A stretch of 22,440 nucleotides of DNA from Bacteroidota bacterium (GCA_023433225.1 JAEZDQ010000140.1:1-22440); one strand, 5' to 3'. Positions 11,928-21,093 are shown, numbered from the stretch's first letter. Notes: generated from the letters alone by a model not told the origin. Numbers and translations are program-made.

Positions 11928-13751
11928 ATGAAAAACATTCTATTTTTTGTTTGGATTGTCATCTCTGTACCACAATCCTTTGCCCAGTCAGATACGGTCG
12001 AACTGAAAGAAGCCACCATTTCTGACACTTATCTGTTGCGATTTTCGGAAACAAAACACAGGCTTTTTCTATCGGATTCGGTTTTGGGAAAGAATGCCTA
12101 TTCATTGACTTCACTATTGAATTACAATTCGGGGATTTACTTCAAGGATAATGGTTACGGAATGGTTTCGTCTCCGGCATTCAGAGGAACAACCGCCCAG
12201 CATACAGCCGTGATTTGGAACGGGGTAAACATCAATTCCCAAACATCCGGGCAAACCGATTTCAACACCGTTATGACATCCGGATTGGATTATATTTCGG
12301 TACAATCCGGGGGTGGGAGCGCAGCCTACGGAAGCAATGCCATCGGAGGGACTATTCACCTGAACAATGATTTACATTTCAGGAAAAATTTTTCCAATCA
12401 ATTAAATTTGAATTATGGAAGCTTTAATTCTTATGGTTTGAATTTTCATTCCAAATATTCCAACGAACAAATCAGCATTCAATTAGGTCTTTCCCGAAAC
12501 GGTTCCGACAATGATTATGAATTCGTAGGAAAAGACCTTAAAAATTCCAACGGCCAATTTTATCACAACAACTTAAGCCTTTCTGCCGGATATAAGTTCA
12601 ACCGGAAAAATATTCTCAAAATCTATGGGAATTTATACGATGCGGAACGACATTTTTCAGTCATCACGCCCGGTGCGACCCCGACAAAATATCAGGATTA
12701 CAATACCCGAAGCCTTTTGGAATGGAACGGATTTTATGGGCCATTCATTTCAAAATTCAGGTTGGCACATTTAGAAGAAAAATACAAATATTTCCCAACG
12801 CTGAACCATCAAAATCCGGATTTTGCAGACGTAAACAGCTGGATTGCAAAATACGATTTAGGCTTTCGTCCGAACCAAAAACTCTTTTTGAATACCGTTT
12901 TTGAATTTACCCAAAACGATGGAAAAGGCTCCGAGATTCATTCACAAAAAAGACAAATCGGTTCGGCAAGTTTATACATGAAACATGCTCCGGTCAAAAG
13001 GATTTTATATGAATTAAGTGTCAGAAAAGAATTTACCGATAATTACGACAGCCCGTTTTTGTATTCGGCCGGGCTCAAGTTTCAGGCTACAGATTTTTAT
13101 GCAATCTCATTCAACACTTCCAAAAACTTCCGCATTCCGACTTTCAATGATTTGTACTGGCCGGGAAATGAATCTCTGGAACTGAATCCCGAAACTTCCG
13201 TTCAGGCTGAATTCGGAAATGAGATTCATTTTCAAAACTTTTCATTCCGATTAAACCTTTATTATAATTCGATTAAAGATATGCTTCGCTGGATTCCCGG
13301 CAACGGCGGAATGTGGAATCCCGAAAATACGCATCGTGTGAAAATTTACGGTTTGGAATCATTTCTAAACTATAAAAAATCTTTTCAAAGACATCATTTG
13401 GAATTCACCGGAATTTATGCTTATACGATTTCAGAAAACGAAGAAACCGAAAAGCAATTAATGTACGTCCCATATCATAAAGCAACGGCTTCTATAAGCC
13501 ATTCATGGAAAAGATTTACGACTTATTATCAGTTTCTTTTCAATGGTGAAGTCTTTACCAGTTCAGACAACAAATACAAACTGGACGCCTATACGCTTTC
13601 AAATTTTGGTCTGGATTACGGTTTGGGGAAAAACCGTCAATATAAAATCGGATTTCAGCTGCTGAATCTGTTCAATGAAAATTACCAAAGTACTTTGAAC
13701 CGGTATATGCCGGGGCGAAATTTTAACTTGTATATAAATTTAAAATTCTAA
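11928..13751 (+). CDS. btuB: TonB-dependent B12 receptor (BtuB-like)
   Basis: This 607-residue outer-membrane receptor (from ATG 11928) probably imports cobalamin using TonB energy. It has a signal peptide (1-19, VPQSFA) and a plug domain (about 40-148) with LTSLLNYNSGIYFKDNGYG, SPAFRGTTAQHTAVIWNGVN and the plug-end motif SAAYGSNAIGGTIHL. A barrel follows with many short amphipathic strands, ending NFNLYINLKF with a C-terminal Phe, as for BamA-folded barrels. An open frame continues upstream to 11757, but that lies inside the riboswitch; ATG 11922 is also possible. No carboxypeptidase-like N-terminal domain is present, so it is BtuB-like rather than SusC-like. The riboswitch and the downstream lipoprotein (6 bp gap) support a role in B12. 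The substrate is inferred from the riboswitch. Confidence 0.88.
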   Translation: MKNILFFVWIVISVPQSFAQSDTVELKEATISDTYLLRFSETKHRLFLSDSVLGKNAYSLTSLLNYNSGIYFKDNGYGMVSSPAFRGTTAQHTAVIWNGVNINSQTSGQTDFNTVMTSGLDYISVQSGGGSAAYGSNAIGGTIHLNNDLHFRKNFSNQLNLNYGSFNSYGLNFHSKYSNEQISIQLGLSRNGSDNDYEFVGKDLKNSNGQFYHNNLSLSAGYKFNRKNILKIYGNLYDAERHFSVITPGATPTKYQDYNTRSLLEWNGFYGPFISKFRLAHLEEKYKYFPTLNHQNPDFADVNSWIAKYDLGFRPNQKLFLNTVFEFTQNDGKGSEIHSQKRQIGSASLYMKHAPVKRILYELSVRKEFTDNYDSPFLYSAGLKFQATDFYAISFNTSKNFRIPTFNDLYWPGNESLELNPETSVQAEFGNEIHFQNFSFRLNLYYNSIKDMLRWIPGNGGMWNPENTHRVKIYGLESFLNYKKSFQRHHLEFTGIYAYTISENEETEKQLMYVPYHKATASISHSWKRFTTYYQFLFNGEVFTSSDNKYKLDAYTLSNFGLDYGLGKNRQYKIGFQLLNLFNENYQSTLNRYMPGRNFNLYINLKF

Positions 13752-13757
13752 CATATT

Positions 13758-14831
13758 ATGAAAAATTGGAACCAATTATTTTTAGGCGCAGCCCTTTCTT
13801 TTTCTTTGTTTGCTGTTTCCTGCAGCAGTGATGACGATAAAGGAATTGAACCTCCACAAGGAGATTTTGTAAATGGTTATTTTGTTTTGAATGAAGGAAA
13901 TTTCGGTGTCAACAATGCTTCGGTTTCATTCATCGGAAATGACGGAACCGTCCAAAATAATATTTTTACCGCGGTAAACGGAACAAATTTAGGCGACACC
14001 GCGCAGAGCATCTTATTGGATGATGATAAAGCTTACATCATTATGAACGGCTCAAATTCAATTACCATCGTCAACCGCTATACCTTTCAACACATCGGAA
14101 ATATTTCGACCGGATTGATGAATCCGCGTTTTATGGAAATTGAAAACGGAAAAGCTTTTGTTTCCAATTGGGGCGACCCTACGAACCCGAACGATGATTT
14201 TATTGCAGTCATCAATTTGTCGACTTCCAGTGTAGATACAACCATTCCGGTTTCCGAAGGGCCTGAAAGAATGGAGAAAGAGAACGGGAAAATCTATGTG
14301 GCTCATTTAGGGGGATATGGTTACGGAAGTTCTGTTTCTGTCATAAATATGGCAAACAATAGTATTTCAGCCACAATCAATGTGGGTGACTTGCCGAATT
14401 CGTTAGTCGAGGAAAACGGAACTTTGTACGTGCTTTGCGGAGGGAAACCGGCTTGGACGGGAGACGAAACTGCCGGGAAACTGGTTTTGATTAATACTTC
14501 AAACAACGAAGTGATTTCAACTTTGGATTTTCCAAACGCCCATCCGACCCAATTGGTCGAGGATAATGGAAAATTATATTACACCATCGATTCCAATGTT
14601 TATTCCGCTAATCTAAATCTGACTTCGATTCACGAATCTCCGATTTTTTCCATGTCCGGACAAGGGGTTTTCGCTGCCTATGCTTTTGAAGTGGAAGACG
14701 GTAAAATCTACGTTGGGGATGCAGGGGATTTCATGTCTGACGGAAGGGTGTTGGTTTATACAACTTCAGGAGTCCTTGAAAATACGTTTGACGTAGGAGC
14801 CTTGCCCAATGGGGTTTATGGGAACGATTGA
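13758..14831 (+). CDS. Surface lipoprotein beta-propeller, BtuG-like (YncE/DUF5074 type)
   Basis: The 357-residue lipoprotein has a signal ending in the lipobox FAVSC. The Cys is followed by SSDDDKG, an acidic signal of the kind that sends Bacteroidota lipoproteins to the cell surface. The mature part is a repeat of about 45 residues with recurring segments such as DDDKAYIIMNGSNSITIVN, ENGKAFVSNWG, ENGKIYVAHLG, ENGTLYVLCGG, DNGKLYYTID and EDGKIYVGDAG. That is a YncE-like beta-propeller, probably seven-bladed. BtuG of Bacteroides is a surface propeller lipoprotein that captures B12 for BtuB. This gene follows a riboswitch-controlled BtuB-like gene by 6 bp, so the same role is likely. Binding itself cannot be seen in the sequence. 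Confidence 0.82.
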   Translation: MKNWNQLFLGAALSFSLFAVSCSSDDDKGIEPPQGDFVNGYFVLNEGNFGVNNASVSFIGNDGTVQNNIFTAVNGTNLGDTAQSILLDDDKAYIIMNGSNSITIVNRYTFQHIGNISTGLMNPRFMEIENGKAFVSNWGDPTNPNDDFIAVINLSTSSVDTTIPVSEGPERMEKENGKIYVAHLGGYGYGSSVSVINMANNSISATINVGDLPNSLVEENGTLYVLCGGKPAWTGDETAGKLVLINTSNNEVISTLDFPNAHPTQLVEDNGKLYYTIDSNVYSANLNLTSIHESPIFSMSGQGVFAAYAFEVEDGKIYVGDAGDFMSDGRVLVYTTSGVLENTFDVGALPNGVYGND

Positions 14832-14894
14832 TTCGTCTCATCCATGGCCTCCGATTTCATTTGTTTCCCAATGAAAGCACTTATTTAAGTATAA

Positions 14895-14982
14895 ATTGGA
14901 CTTGTATAACCCGAACATTGGGCTTGTGTAACCTGAAGATTCGGCTTAAGTAAGCCCAAATTCAGCCTAAAATAACAATAAC
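14895..14982. repeat. Degenerate 22-bp tandem repeat, about four units
   Basis: Units start at 14895, 14917, 14939 and 14961. Unit 1 begins ATTGGACTTGTATAACCC, unit 2 ATTGGGCTTGTGTAACCT, unit 3 ATTCGGCTTAAGTAAGCC, and unit 4 (TTCAGCCTAAAATAAC) is weaker. The common core is ATTsGGCTTnnnTAAcC. The units are adjacent, with no spacers, so this is not a CRISPR array. It lies in the 281-bp gap between the B12 operon and the next lipoprotein gene. Units 2 and 3 can also pair (GGGCTT with AAGCCC), so the patch may end the upstream transcript. Confidence 0.55.
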
Positions 14983-15112
14983 CCAATTAGGTAGAGGTAT
15001 TGGGATGATTTTTACTTAAAAATTGGATTCAAAAAGAAAACCCATTTTGTCCGAAGAGTCGTCGCAGCTTTTCATAATTTTTGTACCTTGGCTTGATTAA
15101 AAGAAATTTACC

Positions 15113-15904
15113 ATGAAAAAATTATCCCTATTGCTCCTTATTATTTCTCTTTTCTTAGGATGGGGCTGCAGCAGTTCCCCGGAGGGAAGCGTGACGGAAC
15201 AATCCATTGAAAGTGCCGAAGGCGATAAAGTTTTGCTAAGGCTCAAGCCCAAAGTGGGCGATTCCCAAAAAACGATGATGTCAATGGATATGACTTCCGG
15301 CGGCCAACAACCGATTTCGATGAATATGGTCATGGCCATGGATTTGAAGGTAACCGGCATCAACGAATCTATTTACGATTATGAAATCAAGTACAATTCC
15401 ATTCAAATGGATATGGATGCGGGCGGGATGGAAATGAGCTATGATTCGAACAACCAAGAACAAACCGGAATGGGCCAAGTCATGCATGAGCAGATGAAAA
15501 GTTTATTGGAAAAACCGATGACCATGAAAATGACGGACCGCGGCAAAGTCTATGATTTTGAGATTCCCGGATTAAAGGGCAACCAACAACTGGACTTGGG
15601 CGCGATTTCCATCCCCATGCCCGAAGACCCGGTGGGCGTGGGCGATTCTTGGTCGGGTGAACGCCCGATTGAAGGGGCGGGTACCATGAAGATGACCATG
15701 ACGGTCAGTAAAATCACGGTGGACGACATTACCATCGCAACCAAAGGAACCATCGAAGGAACGGGTGGTGAACTGGCCGGTGACTTTACAGGGGAATACA
15801 AACTTGCCCGCAGCAATGGATTTACCAAGGACGGCACCGTCAACATCAACCTGTCTGCCCAAGGCCAACCGATTCAAATGAGGATTAATTTTAAATCCTT
15901 GTAA
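15113..15904 (+). CDS. DUF6263-like lipoprotein
   Basis: The 263-residue protein has a signal peptide ending in a lipobox (LGWGC) and a Ser-rich linker. The mature part is unusually rich in Met (MMSMDMTSGGQQPISMNMVM, MKMTMTV) and consists of extended segments: LRLKPKVGDSQKT, DRGKVYDFEIPGL, DPVGVGDSWSGERPI and KGTIEGTGGELAGDFTGEYK. The pattern and length fit DUF6263, a family of Bacteroidota envelope proteins of unknown role. The Met content could reflect metal or hydrophobic-ligand handling, but that is only a guess. It is transcribed alone and converges with the RimK-like gene. Confidence 0.65.
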   Translation: MKKLSLLLLIISLFLGWGCSSSPEGSVTEQSIESAEGDKVLLRLKPKVGDSQKTMMSMDMTSGGQQPISMNMVMAMDLKVTGINESIYDYEIKYNSIQMDMDAGGMEMSYDSNNQEQTGMGQVMHEQMKSLLEKPMTMKMTDRGKVYDFEIPGLKGNQQLDLGAISIPMPEDPVGVGDSWSGERPIEGAGTMKMTMTVSKITVDDITIATKGTIEGTGGELAGDFTGEYKLARSNGFTKDGTVNINLSAQGQPIQMRINFKSL

Positions 15905-15931
15905 TTCCGATTACCAAATAATTTGAAGTTT

Positions 15932-17326
15932 TTACTTTGCCTTGCCCGGTTTTCGGGTGTATTTTTTGGCGACATTTCTTTCGATGGCTTTGATCATGTC
16001 ACGCGCAATGTCTTTCCCGGTTGCGCCTTCAATCCCTTCCAAACCCGGTGATGAATTCACTTCCAATAACAATGGGCCTTTAGAAGAACGAATCATATCC
16101 ACCCCTGCGACATCCAGCCCCATGGCTTTAGCAGCTTTCACGGCCAGCCGCCTTTCTTCGCGCGTAATTTTGACTACGGAGCCTGTTCCGCCCAAATGGA
16201 TATTTGCCCGGAATTCACCCGGAGGTGCTTCCCGCTGCATGGACGCAACGACTTTGCCGTCGATTACAAAACAGCGTAAATCTTTGCCGTTTGCCTCTTT
16301 GATGAATTCTTGGACAAGGATGTTTGCATTCAGGCTTTTGAAAGCATTGATTACCGATTCCGCCGCTTTTTTGGTTTCCGCCAAAACGACTCCTTTTCCT
16401 TGAGTCCCTTCCAATAACTTTACAATCAACGGTGACCCGCCCACCATTTTAATCAAATCATTGGTATCCAATGGGGAATTGGCAAAACCCGTGATGGGAA
16501 TGTCCAAACCATTGTTCAATAACAATTGGAGAGAATACAATTTATCGCGTGAATGGGTGATGGCGGCAGAATGGTTCAGTGCAAAGACCCCCAAGGATTC
16601 AAATTGACGGGTCAAAGCGCAGCCGTAATAGGTCATGCTCGGACGGATTCGCGGAATCACTGCGTCCAAGTCATTCAAAACGCGGCCGCCGCGGTAATGC
16701 ACTTCCGGTGTTTGGGCGTCCAACTTCATGTAACATTGCTTGATGTTGAAAAATTCAATTTGATGGCCCAATTGTTCCCCGGCTTCCAGTATCCTTTGGT
16801 TGCTGTACAGATCCGGATTGCTGGCCAAAATCCCGATTCGGAGTCCTTCTATATTTTCGTGGCTTTTCCGGTACAATACTTCCATATCTTCTTTGGCCGG
16901 TTCACCGAATAGGAAACTGCTTTCGGGGTCCACCAGCATTTTTCCCCGCATGGCTTCGCGCCCGAGTAGCATCCGGTACCCCATGGAATCCCGGTTGGTG
17001 AGCGAAACTTCTATGCCCCAGGTTTCTTCGTTTAATTTTACCAAAGTTTTGATGACGTACCTCGTTTCCCGATTGCCGGTGGAACTTTTGATGGTACGGA
17101 TGTCTACCACCTGTGCTTCACAATGGACCAGTCTTTTCCCATCGAACTGAATGGGGAACACATCAAATGAAACCCAGGTTTCGCCATTGCGTTGAAAAGG
17201 GGAAATGTTGACGGCGTGTAAAGCGGAAGTCTTCGCACCGCTGTCTACCCTTACCTTGATCATGGGCAAACCCAAACCCGGGAGAGAAACCCATTCCTCG
17301 CTGCCCGCTACCATTTTTGTGTTCAT
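15932..17326 (-). CDS. rimK: RimK-family ATP-grasp ligase fused to a retropepsin-like zinc-protease domain
   Basis: The 464-residue product (ATG at 17326; a TTG-initiated extension to 17377 is open but overlaps the promoter) has two parts. Residues 10-145 form a RimK/LysX-type ATP-dependent zinc-protease domain with the aspartyl-protease-like motif VDSGAKTSALHA (27-38) and MGYRMLLGREAM. Residues 160-455 form the ATP-grasp ligase with GSPLIVKLLEGTQGKGVVLA, NILVQEFIKEANGKDLRCFV, VASMQRE and the metal-binding motif LLLEVNSSPGLEGIEG. RimK enzymes add glutamate to the C-terminus of ribosomal protein S6 or make related isopeptide bonds. The fused form occurs in Bacteroidota and its true substrate is uncertain. 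It is transcribed divergently from the TolC-family gene. Confidence 0.85.
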   Translation of the reverse strand: MNTKMVAGSEEWVSLPGLGLPMIKVRVDSGAKTSALHAVNISPFQRNGETWVSFDVFPIQFDGKRLVHCEAQVVDIRTIKSSTGNRETRYVIKTLVKLNEETWGIEVSLTNRDSMGYRMLLGREAMRGKMLVDPESSFLFGEPAKEDMEVLYRKSHENIEGLRIGILASNPDLYSNQRILEAGEQLGHQIEFFNIKQCYMKLDAQTPEVHYRGGRVLNDLDAVIPRIRPSMTYYGCALTRQFESLGVFALNHSAAITHSRDKLYSLQLLLNNGLDIPITGFANSPLDTNDLIKMVGGSPLIVKLLEGTQGKGVVLAETKKAAESVINAFKSLNANILVQEFIKEANGKDLRCFVIDGKVVASMQREAPPGEFRANIHLGGTGSVVKITREERRLAVKAAKAMGLDVAGVDMIRSSKGPLLLEVNSSPGLEGIEGATGKDIARDMIKAIERNVAKKYTRKPGKAK

Positions 17327-17346
17327 AGTCCTTTCATTTGACCGTA

Positions 17347-17378
17347 CTAAAGTAAATAAAGTTTGAATGGGTGACAAA
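17347..17378 (-). promoter_or_regulatory. Probable promoter of the RimK-like gene
   Basis: On the minus strand TTTG (plus 17375-17378) and TACTTTAG (plus 17347-17354) are 20 bp apart; the -7 box has one mismatch. It lies about 20 bp before ATG 17326 and supports that start. Confidence 0.45.
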
Positions 17379-17444
17379 CAATTTCACTTCCGGTTTTGTA
17401 ACAATTCAAAAATTTACCCGACTTACCTAAGGTCAAATCGGATT

Positions 17445-18767
17445 ATGAAGCAAATCTTTTCAGTGGTTTTAATTTTGAGTTCGTTACCCATTTTCGCCCA
17501 GAAAAAATGGACGCTGATTGAATGCGTAAACCATGCAAAGGAAAACAACCTGACCATACAACAAAGCCGGATCAATGAGTCATTCTATGCCAATGACTTG
17601 GAAAGCGCGGAAAACCAATGGCTTCCTTCGGTCAGCGGTTATTTAGACAATTCATTGAGCATTGGAACCAACCATCCCGCTATTGACAAGGGTTACCAAC
17701 AATTTTCAAATAGCTTCGGCATCAATTCCGCAATTACCATTTACAATGGCGGGCTGATTCATTTCAACAAAGAAAAAGCCGTATTGGGAGTAGAGTCAGG
17801 TAAACTTCAGACCGAAACGGTCACCAACGATATTTCTCTTTTGGTGGTGAATTATTATTTGAATGTCATGCTTAACCGGGAACTCCTGCAAATTGCCGAA
17901 GGCAACCTCGCGCTGACGGAACAGCAACTGGAACGGGTTCAAATCCTTTTCCGGGAAGGAGCCATTGCCCGGGCAGACGTCGTCCAATCGGAAGCCAATG
18001 TCGCCCAAGAAAGAAAAAACGTAGCCGATGCGGCCATCGAAGTCGAGCGCGCATTGTTCAACTTAGCCATTCTTTTGCAATTGCCGGATTACCGGGATTT
18101 TGATGTTGAGCATATCGCCATTCCCGATGGCTTAACCCTGGGTTTGTATGACTTGGATGAAATTCTCCAAACCGCATACCGGGAACAACCGGCTGTAAAA
18201 AAAGCCGAAGTGGATTTGGAAGCTTCTGAAATGGATATTGAAATCGCGAAAACCGGTTTGAAACCAACGGTCACCGGCACCTATAATTTAGGAACCAGTT
18301 ACGCCGAATATTTCAACAAAGGTTTGGTGACGGACGCCTGGCTCAGCCAATGGCATGACAACATCACCAATGTTTTCGGCTTGAGCGTACAAATTCCGAT
18401 TTTTGAAAAATTCAACAACAAACTAAACATCGAACGCGCGAAAATCAACCAGACGCTCAATCAAAACCTGCTCGACCTCGAAAAACAAAACATCCGGGAA
18501 AATGTCCAGGAAGCTTATTTCAATGTACATTCTTCTTACCAAGCTTATGAAGCCGCGAAGGAGAGCGTCCGTTCCAATGAACTTTCCGCGGATTTTGCCC
18601 AAAGGAGCTTTGATGGCGGGATTTTGAATATCTACGACCTGAATACCGCAAGGAATAATTTGGTCATTGCCCAATCCCAAATGGTACAGGCAAAATACAA
18701 TTTTATTTTCCGGTTAAAAGTACTTGACTTCTACGCGGGCATCCCGCTGACCGAAGGTTTGGAGTAA
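17445..18767 (+). CDS. TolC-family outer-membrane efflux protein
   Basis: The 440-residue product starts at ATG 17445; the longer open frame from 17367 would place 26 residues before the signal peptide. Signal peptide 1-18 (SLPIFA) is followed by QKKWTLIECVNHAKENNLTIQQSR, the usual start of OEP/TolC proteins. Two long alpha-helical repeats follow (LALTEQQLERVQILFREGAI with ADVVQSEANVAQERKNV, and later SFDGGILNIYDLNTARNNLV), each with the RxxxGx(A/I) and Leu/Asn periodicity of the family. It forms a trimeric channel across outer membrane and periplasm. No adaptor or RND/ABC partner is encoded next to it, so the partner must be elsewhere. Confidence 0.9.
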   Translation: MKQIFSVVLILSSLPIFAQKKWTLIECVNHAKENNLTIQQSRINESFYANDLESAENQWLPSVSGYLDNSLSIGTNHPAIDKGYQQFSNSFGINSAITIYNGGLIHFNKEKAVLGVESGKLQTETVTNDISLLVVNYYLNVMLNRELLQIAEGNLALTEQQLERVQILFREGAIARADVVQSEANVAQERKNVADAAIEVERALFNLAILLQLPDYRDFDVEHIAIPDGLTLGLYDLDEILQTAYREQPAVKKAEVDLEASEMDIEIAKTGLKPTVTGTYNLGTSYAEYFNKGLVTDAWLSQWHDNITNVFGLSVQIPIFEKFNNKLNIERAKINQTLNQNLLDLEKQNIRENVQEAYFNVHSSYQAYEAAKESVRSNELSADFAQRSFDGGILNIYDLNTARNNLVIAQSQMVQAKYNFIFRLKVLDFYAGIPLTEGLE

Positions 18768-18791
18768 TTCTGCTTTTTTATATTAAATTTG
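18758..18791 (+). promoter_or_regulatory. Probable promoter of tsaB
   Basis: TTTG (18758-18761, inside the last codons of the tolC-like gene) and TAAATTTG (18784-18791) are 22 bp apart, a good match to the Bacteroidota consensus. The leader would be about 50 nt. Confidence 0.5.
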
Positions 18792-18847
18792 TGTCCTAAT
18801 GAGCCTGTAGAAGGATTTTTTATGACTGTAAATTTATATGAAGAACG

Positions 18848-19519
18848 ATGACCTTCCTTCATCTTGAAACTTCCACCAAAAACTGTTCGGTTGCCATTTC
18901 CCGCAATGGAGATTTGCTTTGCCTTTGCGAGGAACACGAGGAACAATATGGCCATTCCGAAAAGCTGCATCAATTCGTAAATTGGGCATTGGAAGGAGCC
19001 GGGATTTCTTTGAATGAAATCAATGCGGTCTGTGTCTCAAAGGGCCCGGGAAGTTATACCGGGTTGCGAATCGGCGTATCGGCGGCTAAAGGTTTTTGCT
19101 TCGCGCTTGACATTCCGTTGCTTTCTCTGAATTCACTGGAAATTCTGGCGCAAAGCCAAATTGATAATGGATTTGATTTAATTATCCCGATGATTGATGC
19201 CAGGAGAATGGAAGTTTATACAGCGGTTTTCGACAGAAACGGGAAGCAAATTTCCGAAATAGAAGCCAAAATTCTGGATGAGACTTCTTTTCAGGAATTA
19301 GCTGATAAAAAAATAGTATTTGTAGGAGACGGCGTAGCAAAAAGCAAATCCATTTTGAATTTACCAAAAGCGGAATTCATTGAAAACATCCATCCTTCAG
19401 GAAAAAACATGGTTCATTTGGCAGAAGAAAAATTCAAGAAAAAAGAATTCGAAGATGTGGCCTATTTTGAACCTTTTTATTTAAAGGAATTCATTGCGGG
19501 AAAGAAAGCTAATGGCTAA
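18848..19519 (+). CDS. tsaB: tRNA threonylcarbamoyladenosine biosynthesis protein TsaB
   Basis: This 223-residue inactive-kinase-fold protein partners TsaD and TsaE in making t6A37 on ANN-decoding tRNAs. The N-terminal ASKHA phosphate loop reads LHLETSTKNCSVAI (4-17), followed by YGHSEKLHQFV and the family hallmark KGPGSYTGLRIGVSAAKGF (65-83). LIIPMIDARRMEVYTAVF is also typical. Length and start are normal. The C-terminal tail is the variable region of the family. It is the second tRNA-modification gene in the window but is not near trmB. Confidence 0.93.
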   Translation: MTFLHLETSTKNCSVAISRNGDLLCLCEEHEEQYGHSEKLHQFVNWALEGAGISLNEINAVCVSKGPGSYTGLRIGVSAAKGFCFALDIPLLSLNSLEILAQSQIDNGFDLIIPMIDARRMEVYTAVFDRNGKQISEIEAKILDETSFQELADKKIVFVGDGVAKSKSILNLPKAEFIENIHPSGKNMVHLAEEKFKKKEFEDVAYFEPFYLKEFIAGKKANG

Positions 19520-19577
19520 TATCTTTTCTGTAAATGCTATATTTCACTACATTTAACGCACAAAAAATAAAGACATC

Positions 19578-20954
19578 ATGGAATTACCCTGGGCGGAACC
19601 CTATAAAATCAAAATGACCGAAGAAATCCGTACTTCTACACCTGAAGAAAGGGCAAAATGGATTGAAGAGGCCGGATACAATTTATTCAATTTATCAAGC
19701 GATAAGGTTTTTATCGACCTTCTGACCGACAGCGGAACGGGCGCAATGTCCGACAAACAATGGGCGGAAATTATGTTGGGTGATGAAAGTTATGCGGGTT
19801 CGCAGTCTTACCTGAAATTGAAAGATGTCGTTGAAAATATTTTGGGTTATCCTTATTTTTTACCGACGCACCAAGGCCGGGCGGCGGAAAATGTTCTATT
19901 CAGCGCATTGCTGAAAGAAGGAATGGTCGTTCCGGGGAATTCACATTTCGACACGACCAAAGGCCACATCGAATTCCGAAGGGCGCATGCAATTGATTGT
20001 ACGATTGACGAAGCTTTTGACATCAATGATTTACATCCGTTCAAAGGGAACATCGATTTGGATAAATTAGAAAAGGTTTATAAATCTTATCCGAAAGAGC
20101 AAATTCCGCTTTGTTTGATTACCGTTACTTGTAATTCTTCCGGTGGACAACCGGTTTCGATGGAAAACATAAAAGCCGTGAAAAATTTATCCGATCAATA
20201 TGGAATCCCGGTGTTTTTCGATGCGGCAAGGTTTGCCGAAAACGCATATTTTGTAAAGGAACGTGAAGAAGCTTATAAAAACAAATCCATCAAAGAAATC
20301 GTCAAAGAAATGTTTTCTTACGGGGAAGGATTTACGATGTCGGCCAAAAAAGACGGATTGGTCAACATCGGCGGGCTTTTGGCCATGCGCGATGAAGCAT
20401 TGTTCAGAACCTGCGGGAACTTCGGGATTATTTACGAGGGTTATTTAACGTACGGCGGACTGGCCGGAAGGGATTTGAGCGCTTTGGCACAAGGTTTAAA
20501 CGAATCGACGGAATATCCTTATTTACAAGCGAGAATCCATCAGGTCGAATACTTGGGAAATAAATTGATGGAATTTGGGATTCCGGTTCAGAAACCAATC
20601 GGCGGGCATGCGGTATTTATCGATGCTTTAAAATTTTTACCCCATGTTCCGCGAGAAGAATACCCGGCGCAAACCTTGGGAATCGAATTGTACAAAGAAG
20701 GCGGCGTGCGTGGTGTAGAAATCGGGACTTTGCTGGCTGACCGTGACCCGGAAACCCGGTTGGACCGTTTCCCGAAACTGGAACTCTTGCGTCTGGCGAT
20801 TCCGAGAAAAGTTTATTCGTATAAGCACATGGATTACATCGCCGCAACTTTGAAAAACGTTTTTGACCGAAGAAATGAAATCGCTTCCGGATATGAAATC
20901 GTTTGGGAATCTGATATTTTAAGGCATTTTACGGTTCAGTTGAAGAAGAAATAA
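19578..20954 (+). CDS. tnaA: Tryptophanase (tryptophan indole-lyase)
   Basis: The 458-residue PLP enzyme splits L-tryptophan into indole, pyruvate and ammonia. Features are IDLLTDSGTGAMSDKQWAEI, DESYAGSQSY, the THQGRAAEN segment (97-105), SARF-like DAARFAENAYF (215-225) and the PLP-binding lysine in SAKKDGLVNIGG (K258). The family also contains tyrosine phenol-lyase. Two sites favour tryptophanase: HFDTTKGH has Asp where tyrosine phenol-lyase has Thr, and GVRGVEIGTLL lacks the Arg (MERG) that binds the phenol ring. ADRDPETRLDRFPKLELLRL also resembles tryptophanase. The product would generate indole, a signal molecule. No tnaC-like leader or permease is seen. A near -7 box (TACATTTA, 19548-19555) precedes the gene. 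Confidence 0.9.
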   Translation: MELPWAEPYKIKMTEEIRTSTPEERAKWIEEAGYNLFNLSSDKVFIDLLTDSGTGAMSDKQWAEIMLGDESYAGSQSYLKLKDVVENILGYPYFLPTHQGRAAENVLFSALLKEGMVVPGNSHFDTTKGHIEFRRAHAIDCTIDEAFDINDLHPFKGNIDLDKLEKVYKSYPKEQIPLCLITVTCNSSGGQPVSMENIKAVKNLSDQYGIPVFFDAARFAENAYFVKEREEAYKNKSIKEIVKEMFSYGEGFTMSAKKDGLVNIGGLLAMRDEALFRTCGNFGIIYEGYLTYGGLAGRDLSALAQGLNESTEYPYLQARIHQVEYLGNKLMEFGIPVQKPIGGHAVFIDALKFLPHVPREEYPAQTLGIELYKEGGVRGVEIGTLLADRDPETRLDRFPKLELLRLAIPRKVYSYKHMDYIAATLKNVFDRRNEIASGYEIVWESDILRHFTVQLKKK

Positions 20955-21093
20955 GCCATCCAGCCCTATCCATGGAATAGGTTCGGGATTTAATTTAAGT
21001 AAATATTTTATTGTAAACCTTGGGAGATCAATGAATTGGCGGCTGTATGCTAAATTCAGCCTTCTAATTCCTGATTTCTTAATTTCTAATTTC

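Noticed and set aside
14895..14982. CRISPR array
   Set aside because: Units are adjacent and degenerate, with no spacers and no cas genes nearby.
19578..20954. Tyrosine phenol-lyase
   Set aside because: Residues at the substrate-specific sites (Asp in HFDTT, VEIG instead of MERG) fit tryptophanase.
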